The translations under genes were made by a program, and so were the position numbers. Shown here in pieces: positions 1 through 5,406 of a DNA stretch of 5,406 nt. Every line of letters starts with the position of its first letter. Position 1 is the stretch's first letter. The notes under the pieces were generated by a model. The model searched no databases, had not been told where the DNA came from, and saw only the letters and a program-made list of their open reading frames with translations. The stretch comes from Bacteroidales bacterium (GTDB lineage Bacteria; Bacteroidota; Bacteroidia; Bacteroidales; UBA3824), in assembly GCA_017530465.1 (NCBI GenBank), contig JAFXMJ010000528.1:1-5406 (forward strand), read 5' to 3'.

Positions 1-1
1 C

Positions 2-2950
2 AAAGTACTCGTAATCTGCGACGCCATCAATAAGGAACTCGTTCAGCGTCAGAAGGTTTATCTGCTTGTCCGTATGCTCGAATTTGTGAGGATTGGCAGT
101 ACCGATGCCGACAATACAGAACAGCTCAATTTTGTGCAGAATATCGCCCGCGCATTCAATGTGTCGGAGGACGAATTCAACGGAGTGAGAGATTTCGTGC
201 TTTTCTCGTCATTGATGCAAATTCCGGAGAGCGACAAACTTTTGATAGTTGACAACGATTACGGTTTCCACAGCGACACCGTCAAGCATATTTACAGCGA
301 AAATCTCAGCGGACAGATTATTTTTTATAAAGTTGCGTCGGTCAATATGTTCCTGTTCACATTCGTAAATGGTCAGGAAGTATCGATGAACGGCACTATA
401 CTCAATCCCGACCGTGTGCACGTATTGTCGCTCGGCTCGTCGATAAGGGGTCCGAAGTTTAAGAAACCGATTTATTACAGCGACATTGTAAGTGCCTATA
501 ACATAGATACTACCAAGGGTCGCATTGTCTTTGAAGTCGATAAGATAGAATATAAATTCCCCAATGGCGCGTATGGTTTGCACTCGATGAGTTTTATGGA
601 GAAGAGCGGCAAACTCGTTGGCATTATGGGTTCGTCGGGCGCGGGCAAGACCACGCTCCTCAACGTCCTCAATGGCATCAGCAAGCCTTCGTCGGGGCAC
701 GTTTGGGTAAATGGCATCGACATCCACGACAACAATGGCGAACTCGATGGCTTGATTGGTTACGTTTCGCAGGACGACCTTTTGATAGAGGAATTGACCG
801 TATTCCAAAACTTATATTACAGCGCAAAGCAATGTTTTGACAATTACACCCGCCCGCAGCTCTACCGTAAAGTCCTGAAACTATTGAAATCACTCGGGCT
901 TTATGAAATCCGCAATATGCAGGTCGGCAACCCGTTGAACAAGCGTATTTCGGGCGGTCAGCGCAAGAGGCTCAATATCGCTATGGAGCTTATCCGCGAG
1001 CCTTCCATCCTCTTCTTGGACGAGCCAACGTCGGGATTGTCGTCAAGGGATTCCGAAAACATCCTCGACCTCCTGCGCGAACTCACCAACAAGGGCAAAC
1101 TCGTGTTCCTTGTCATCCATCAGCCGTCGAGCGAAATCTTCAAGATGTTTGATTCGCTGATAATCCTCGACACCGGCGGCTACCTTATATATAAAGGAGA
1201 CCCGGTGGAGGGCATCACGTATTTCAAGTCGCGAATCCGTCAGGCGAACTGGAACGATTCGGAGTGTCAGACTTGCGGCAATGTCAATCCTGAACAGATT
1301 TTCAATATCGTTGAGGGGCACGTCATCGACGAATATGGCAACGTCACGCAGCAGCGCAAAGTGCAGCCCAAAGAGTGGAACGAGTATTTTGAGAAGGTGT
1401 CGAGCGTCGAGAAGAAGAAGTCTGGATACGTCAAGCACCTGCCGAAAGTTGGCTTCAAGATACCCGACAGGTGGGGGCAGTTTATGATATTTATGAAGCG
1501 TGACGTCCTCGCCAAATTCAGCAATATGCAGTACGTCCTCATCAACCTGTTGGAGACGCCGCTCATTGCGTTGCTATTGACATATATCATAAAATACCGC
1601 AACATCTCCCACGATTCGGGCGGCGAGTACGTGTTCCTCAACAACAGCAACCTGCCCGTGTATATCTTTATGGCAGTGATAATTGCGATATTTGTGGGCT
1701 TGACTGTGAGTGCGCAGGAAATCATCAAAGACCGTGCTGTGCGCAAACGTGAACAATTCCTCAACCTCAGCGACGGCGCGTATATGTTGTCGAAGGTGGT
1801 GATATTGCTGTTTATGTCTGCATATCAGGCGTTTACGTTTGTTGCAATTGGCAATTCGATATTGGAGATACACGGAATGTATTTCAAATATTGGCTGATG
1901 CTCTTTGCCGTATGGGTCAATGCCAACATTATGGGTCTCAACATCTCCGATGCTTTCAAGACCACAGTAACTATCTATATATTAATACCTTTCCTGATTA
2001 TCCCGCAGATAATGCTGACGGGCGTTTTGGTAAGTTTTGACAAATTGAACCCAACAATTTCGCGTCCGGGCGTAGTGCCAATGTACGGCGACATCTTTGT
2101 GGCAAGGTGGGCATACGAAGGATTGGCGGTGGAGCAGTTTGTTGATAATGATTACGAGCGTCCTATCTATCAATACGAAAAGCAGATGCAGAGCGCGATA
2201 ATGAAGCGTGATTTTTGGCTCAAACACCTCGAAAACAAGCTTTCCAACTACAACCGTTCTGTGTCGGACACGGCGAGCCGCGCCACCATTGAGAGCGACC
2301 TTCTCACCATCCGCAACGAGGTAAGGCAGGAGATGGAGGAGAATCTCAACGTGCGTCCCGATTTCAATCCCGACAGCCTGACATACGAGCTTTGCACCCC
2401 TGCGCTCATTGCCAAGGTTCAGGAATATTTTGACGCGCTGAGGAGTTATTACATCCGTCAGTTTAAGGATGCGAGCAAGGAGCGCGACAATTACATCTCC
2501 GAGCGTCAGCAGACCCCGGAGCAGCGCAAGGCGTACCTCGATTTGAAACGCGATTATCATAACGAATCGCTCTCCGATTTTGTGACCAACAACCGCGAGA
2601 CCGAGCGCATTATGGAGTACAACAACCGCATTTACCAAAAGGCGATTCCCATTTTCCTCGACCCTCACCACAAACTGCTCCGTGCGCACTTCTACGCCCC
2701 GCGCAAGCGTTTTGCCAATTGGTATGTGGAGACGTATTGGCTCAATCTGGCGGTGGTTTGGGGGCAGAGTTTGCTGTTGTACCTGTGCCTCTATTGCCGC
2801 GTCTTGAAGAAAGTCTTGAACCGTGTCGGCGAGTTCGTTGAGGAACGCAAACGCCGCCGCGAGAAGAAAGTCATCAGCCGTGGCACCGACGAGTCCAAGA
2901 GCGCACGGAGAAGGAGGAAGGCGTTCCAGGATTTGAAGATATGGAGGTAA
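2..2950 (+). CDS. ABCG-type ABC transporter (NBD-TMD half transporter) with TerB-like N-terminus, 5'-truncated by window edge
   Basis: Partial gene: the frame is open to the left edge and the 24 codons before Met74 look like real protein (helical, TerB-like, DAINKELVQRQKVYLLVRMLEF), so the Met at base 74 is probably internal. Numbering from that Met: TerB-like helices run to about 45, and a beta-rich linker of unknown fold spans about 55-145. The nucleotide-binding domain covers about 150-380: Walker A GSSGAGKTT 186-194, Q-loop Gln233, signature ISGGQ 292-296, Walker B ILFLDE 312-317, H-loop His349. The linker CGNVNPEQIF resembles the NPADF segment of ABCG proteins. An ABC-2 type membrane domain follows with helices near 486-507, 528-548, 572-593, 605-624, 631-654 and 888-908. 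The helix 5-6 loop is about 230 residues, helical and charged, predicted periplasmic. The C-terminal tail is very basic and probably cytoplasmic. All ATPase motifs are present, so it should be active, most likely as a dimeric exporter. The substrate cannot be inferred. The D-loop reads SGLSS rather than SGLDS. Confidence 0.93.
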   Translation, partial: KVLVICDAINKELVQRQKVYLLVRMLEFVRIGSTDADNTEQLNFVQNIARAFNVSEDEFNGVRDFVLFSSLMQIPESDKLLIVDNDYGFHSDTVKHIYSENLSGQIIFYKVASVNMFLFTFVNGQEVSMNGTILNPDRVHVLSLGSSIRGPKFKKPIYYSDIVSAYNIDTTKGRIVFEVDKIEYKFPNGAYGLHSMSFMEKSGKLVGIMGSSGAGKTTLLNVLNGISKPSSGHVWVNGIDIHDNNGELDGLIGYVSQDDLLIEELTVFQNLYYSAKQCFDNYTRPQLYRKVLKLLKSLGLYEIRNMQVGNPLNKRISGGQRKRLNIAMELIREPSILFLDEPTSGLSSRDSENILDLLRELTNKGKLVFLVIHQPSSEIFKMFDSLIILDTGGYLIYKGDPVEGITYFKSRIRQANWNDSECQTCGNVNPEQIFNIVEGHVIDEYGNVTQQRKVQPKEWNEYFEKVSSVEKKKSGYVKHLPKVGFKIPDRWGQFMIFMKRDVLAKFSNMQYVLINLLETPLIALLLTYIIKYRNISHDSGGEYVFLNNSNLPVYIFMAVIIAIFVGLTVSAQEIIKDRAVRKREQFLNLSDGAYMLSKVVILLFMSAYQAFTFVAIGNSILEIHGMYFKYWLMLFAVWVNANIMGLNISDAFKTTVTIYILIPFLIIPQIMLTGVLVSFDKLNPTISRPGVVPMYGDIFVARWAYEGLAVEQFVDNDYERPIYQYEKQMQSAIMKRDFWLKHLENKLSNYNRSVSDTASRATIESDLLTIRNEVRQEMEENLNVRPDFNPDSLTYELCTPALIAKVQEYFDALRSYYIRQFKDASKERDNYISERQQTPEQRKAYLDLKRDYHNESLSDFVTNNRETERIMEYNNRIYQKAIPIFLDPHHKLLRAHFYAPRKRFANWYVETYWLNLAVVWGQSLLLYLCLYCRVLKKVLNRVGEFVEERKRRREKKVISRGTDESKSARRRRKAFQDLKIWR

Positions 2951-2973
2951 GATTCGCGTAAGGAAAAAAATAG

Positions 2974-3004
2974 TTGCATTTTAGGTGAAATGTAATTATA
3001 TTTG
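2974..3004 (+). promoter_or_regulatory. Bacteroidota-type promoter for the AAA/nuclease gene
   Basis: A -33 element TTG (2974-2976) is separated by exactly 20 bases from a perfect -7 element TATATTTG (2997-3004), matching the phylum consensus TTG-N19-21-TAnnTTTG. Transcription would start near 3010, giving a leader of about 20 bases before the ATG at 3031. The spacer contains a small dyad, CATTT (2977-2981) and AAATG (2988-2992), which could be an operator or chance. The promoter sits in the only sizeable gap between the transporter and the nuclease gene, so the downstream pair is probably transcribed separately from the transporter. No convincing terminator hairpin was seen after the transporter stop. 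Confidence 0.72.
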
Positions 3005-3030
3005 CGTCGAAATCCAAACATATCAGCACT

Positions 3031-4773
3031 ATGGAAAAGATTAAACATCTGCCTTCGGGCGTCAGTAATTTTGAGATTATCCGTCACGACAACCTTTATT
3101 ATGTCGATAAAACAAGATTTATCTCCGTTTTAGAGGATGGGGATAGGTATCTCTTTTTCGGTCGTCCTCGTAGATTCGGCAAAAGTCTGTTTGTCAGTAT
3201 GTTGGAAGCGTATTATGATGTCAAAAACAAAGACCGTTTTGACGAACTCTTTTCGGGCTTGTGGATACACGAGCATCCAACGGAGTGCAGGGCAAAGTAT
3301 CAGGTGTTGAGGTTGGATTTTTCTAAGGTAAACGGCAATATGGACAAGGTGGAGACCAATTTCAATGCATATTGTGGCAACCGGCTCGTTTCTTTTGCGG
3401 AAAAATATGAGTATATGTATTATAAAGGCTTTGCAGATGACATCAAAAAAGAAAGCAATGCCACTGAACGCATCAATTTAATTGTCTCAAAGGCTGAGAC
3501 ATACGGTCATCCGCTCTACCTTATCATCGACGAGTACGACAATTTCACCAACACTATACTTTCGCTCTATGGCGAGGCTGTCTATGAGGCGATAACGCAC
3601 GGCGAGGGTTTTTACAGGGAGGTTTTCAAAAAATTCAAAGGCGGATTTGAGCGTATTTTCCTGACGGGTGTGTCGCCGGTAACTTTGGACGACTTGACAA
3701 GCGGTTTCAACATTGCGTCGTATGTTTCGCAGGAAGCGAAGTTGAATCAGATGCTTGGTTTTTCGGAGCCAGACGTCAGGGAGATGATAGCGTATTATCA
3801 TTCTGTTGGTATGATTAAGGGCGACTTGAATCAGCAGGCCGACTTCATTATCAACACGATAAAGCCGTGGTGCGACAATTATTGTTTCTCGTTGTATAGT
3901 TATGAAGCTGGCGAACCGCCAGTGTACAACGGAATGATGGTGATGTATTACCTCAATAGATATATGACAGATGGCCATCTCCCCGACGATATGACCGTGC
4001 CAAACGCCCTCATCGATTACAACAAACTCGACCACCTCATCAAACTCGAAAAGAAAAACAGATACCGCGAGAGTTTTATCCTCAAAGCGGTGGAGGAGGA
4101 ATACATTGTCGGTCAGGTGAAAGACCATTTCCGTGCAAGCAAACTCGTCTTGGACGAGAATTTCATATCGTTGATGTACTATTACGGAATGTTGACGATA
4201 AAGGGCAAGTTTGGATTCCGTTTCAAACTCTCCATCCCCAACAACAACATCCGCAAATTGTATTACACCTACATCCTCGAAAACTACGCCAAATACGAGG
4301 AAATTGATGTTTCGCATTTGCAGGACACATTCGACAGTGCGGCGATGTTTGGCAAATGGCAGGATATGTTTGGGTTCATCGCCGAAATTTACAAAGAAAG
4401 CACTGCCAACCGCAACGCCATAGACGGCGAAAGAGCCGTTCAGATGTTTTATATGGCGTATTTTTCGCTCAATCCGTATTACTTGCTCTGCCCCGAAATG
4501 GAGTTCAACCACGGCTATGGCGACGTATTCCTGATGCCTGAAAAGCGTTTGGATTATGTAAAGCACAGTTACATCGTGGAGTTCAAGTACGTCAAGACAG
4601 ATGCCGATGCAAAAGACGTTCAAGCCAAGTACGATGAGGCTGTCAATCAGTTGAAGACATATTCCGCCGCCCCGCAGGTCAAGAATATGACCGAAGGTAC
4701 AGAATTGCATAGGCTTGTGGTGGTTTTCAAGGGGTTTGACGTGGAGAAGATGGAGGAAATTGTTTATCTTTGA
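3031..4773 (+). CDS. AAA-ATPase-like / PD-(D/E)XK nuclease superfamily protein
   Basis: 580 residues, a normal full length for the two-domain family (Pfam AAA-ATPase_like plus PDDEXK_9, formerly DUF1703), which is often multicopy in Bacteroidota. The N-terminus (FEIIRHDNLYYVDKT, about 14-28) and the family P-loop RPRRFGKS (45-52) are intact; Arg45 stands where a classical Walker A has its first Gly. Walker B is LIIDEYDNF (164-172), and the sensor-like segment FLTGVSPVTLDD (210-221) is typical of the family. The usual YDGYxF motif is altered to CDNYCF (281-286). The C-terminal nuclease core has Asp498 in GYGDVFL, then VEFKY with Glu517 and Lys519, and a helix with QLKTY (540-544), so the D-(E)xK signature is complete. 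Ser, Tyr and Phe are frequent and no signal peptide or membrane segment is seen, so it should be cytoplasmic. Start: first ATG after the promoter, 26 bases past the -7 element, and the conserved N-terminal motif follows directly. The biological role of this family is not established; nucleic acid cleavage powered or gated by ATP is inferred from motifs. The TIR gene starts 25 bases downstream. Confidence 0.93.
   Translation: MEKIKHLPSGVSNFEIIRHDNLYYVDKTRFISVLEDGDRYLFFGRPRRFGKSLFVSMLEAYYDVKNKDRFDELFSGLWIHEHPTECRAKYQVLRLDFSKVNGNMDKVETNFNAYCGNRLVSFAEKYEYMYYKGFADDIKKESNATERINLIVSKAETYGHPLYLIIDEYDNFTNTILSLYGEAVYEAITHGEGFYREVFKKFKGGFERIFLTGVSPVTLDDLTSGFNIASYVSQEAKLNQMLGFSEPDVREMIAYYHSVGMIKGDLNQQADFIINTIKPWCDNYCFSLYSYEAGEPPVYNGMMVMYYLNRYMTDGHLPDDMTVPNALIDYNKLDHLIKLEKKNRYRESFILKAVEEEYIVGQVKDHFRASKLVLDENFISLMYYYGMLTIKGKFGFRFKLSIPNNNIRKLYYTYILENYAKYEEIDVSHLQDTFDSAAMFGKWQDMFGFIAEIYKESTANRNAIDGERAVQMFYMAYFSLNPYYLLCPEMEFNHGYGDVFLMPEKRLDYVKHSYIVEFKYVKTDADAKDVQAKYDEAVNQLKTYSAAPQVKNMTEGTELHRLVVVFKGFDVEKMEEIVYL
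4765..4772 (+). promoter_or_regulatory. Possible -7 element for the TIR gene
   Basis: TATCTTTG matches the Bacteroidota -7 consensus TAnnTTTG and overlaps the last codons of the nuclease gene. It ends exactly 26 bases before the TIR start codon, the same distance as in the confident promoter upstream of the nuclease gene. The nearest -33-like TTTG (4735-4738) is 26 bases away, longer than the usual 19-21, so this is at best a weak or secondary promoter; readthrough from the nuclease promoter is also likely. Confidence 0.3.
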
Positions 4774-4798
4774 CGGTGAAAAATAAACATTGGATATT

Positions 4799-5406
4799 AT
4801 GGAAGAAAAAAAAGATAATAGACCCAATACAGTGTACATTTCCTTTACGGGAAAGGACGAACAGACCGTAAGGGAGTTTGAGAAGTTGTTGACGGTCAAC
4901 AACATCCCATTTCGTGCATCTACTGAAAAAGGTGTTGTAAAGAAAATATCCGAATTTGAACGCGAGATAGGATCGAGCAGAATAACAGTTATATTCTATT
5001 CCAAACCATATTTCGAGTCGTTTCATTGTATGAATGAATATGCGTTAATTCGAGAATGTAAAAATCAGAAAGATGTATTTACGGTCAGATGTGACGGCTT
5101 TAAATTTGATAATCAGGTTATTTCAGATTTAAAAGAGCTTTGGTTTGGTCGGAAAGGTCGTTATGAAGATGAAGGCGGTGATATTGCAAATATGCGCGAA
5201 GATTTGAATTCTGCATATAAATATTCTTTTTATGTGAACAAGGCAACAGATTATAGTATTCATAATTTGGAGAAATTTTTCAGGGATGACAATTATTACA
5301 CTCCTGAGAATTGGGGAACTCTTGTAGAATTGCTGAAATCGCCGTCAAATTCTGTCGAACCCAAAAACAACAACATCATTGTCGCCGCTCCCACGCCGTC
5401 CCTCCC
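4799..5406 (+). CDS. TIR-domain protein, 3'-truncated by window edge
   Basis: The frame is open from ATG 4799 to the window end (202 full codons, no stop), so the C-terminal part is missing. An in-frame TAA at 4784-4786 fixes the upstream limit and 4799 is the first ATG after it; the leader is A-rich with no Shine-Dalgarno sequence. Residues about 10-155 read as a TIR domain: first strand TVYISFTGKD (11-20), helix A 21-35, IPFRAS (36-41), helix KKISEFEREIGSSR (48-61), strand ITVIFYSKPYFES (62-74), then FHCMNEYALI (75-84). Glu80 lies where the catalytic Glu of NAD-cleaving TIR domains is found. Residues 155-180 are helical (IHNLEKFF, WGTLVELLK), and from about 181 an Asn/Pro-rich linker (PSNSVEPKNNN, AAPTPS) begins, pointing to a further domain beyond the edge. 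The TIR part is AT-rich (one 60-base line is about 23% GC), unlike the transporter. Known TIR proteins of bacteria act as NADases in anti-phage defence or as scaffolds; which applies here depends on the unseen C-terminus. It lies 25 bases after the nuclease gene, probably in one transcript. Confidence 0.87.
   Translation, partial: MEEKKDNRPNTVYISFTGKDEQTVREFEKLLTVNNIPFRASTEKGVVKKISEFEREIGSSRITVIFYSKPYFESFHCMNEYALIRECKNQKDVFTVRCDGFKFDNQVISDLKELWFGRKGRYEDEGGDIANMREDLNSAYKYSFYVNKATDYSIHNLEKFFRDDNYYTPENWGTLVELLKSPSNSVEPKNNNIIVAAPTPSL

Noticed and set aside
74..76. ATG at 74 as the true start of the transporter
   Set aside because: The same frame is open back to base 2 and encodes a helix continuous with the TerB-like region, so the real start is more likely upstream of the window.
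209..808. 199-codon open frame on the minus strand
   Set aside because: Complement of the transporter N-terminus and Walker A region, with no motif of its own.
1982..2689. 235-codon open frame on the minus strand
   Set aside because: Antisense to the transporter's periplasmic insert; the translation has no domain pattern and the + strand frame is clearly coding on both sides.
2951..2973. Rho-independent terminator after the transporter
   Set aside because: There is an A-run (2963-2970) but no stable GC-rich hairpin followed by a T-run on the + strand.
3487..4905. 472-codon open frame on the minus strand
   Set aside because: It runs antisense to the well-supported nuclease gene and into the TIR gene. 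Its translation is rich in Val, His and Ile with no recognisable motif, as expected from the complement of the real coding frame.
4727..5026. 99-codon open frame on the minus strand at the nuclease/TIR junction
   Set aside because: Antisense to the TIR domain coding region and it crosses a gene boundary; nothing in it resembles a known antitoxin or other small protein.

Overview
The window looks like Bacteroidota DNA, probably Bacteroidales. Three things suggest this: a textbook Bacteroidota promoter (TTG, 20-bp spacer, TATATTTG) ahead of the second gene, A-rich leaders without a Shine-Dalgarno sequence, and protein families typical of that phylum. All supported genes are on the + strand. There are no tRNA, rRNA, CRISPR or insertion-sequence features, and no gene-free stretch longer than about 80 bases.

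Layout: (1) Bases 2-2950 hold the 3' part of a large ABCG/White-type ABC transporter half. Its reading frame is open at the left edge, so the true start lies outside the window. It combines a TerB-like helical N-terminal segment, a beta-rich linker, a complete nucleotide-binding domain, an ABC-2 type six-helix membrane domain, and an unusually long charged insert between the last two helices. (2) An 80-base gap carries a promoter and is followed by a 580-residue AAA-ATPase-like / PD-(D/E)XK nuclease fusion protein (3031-4773). (3) After only 25 bases comes an AT-rich gene starting with a TIR domain (4799 to beyond 5406). It is cut off by the right edge, so its C-terminal effector or sensor domain is not visible.

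The transporter looks like a resident chromosomal gene, with GC-rich, even composition. The nuclease and TIR genes have their own promoter, lie in tandem, and belong to families common in accessory and defence-related regions. The most interesting reading is that the window crosses from core sequence into a small accessory locus where a PD-(D/E)XK/AAA protein and a TIR protein may be co-expressed. That functional link is inference from spacing and family knowledge only. The TIR coding sequence also shows a sharp composition change near base 5335, where the globular TIR module gives way to an Asn/Pro-rich linker. This suggests modular domain exchange.
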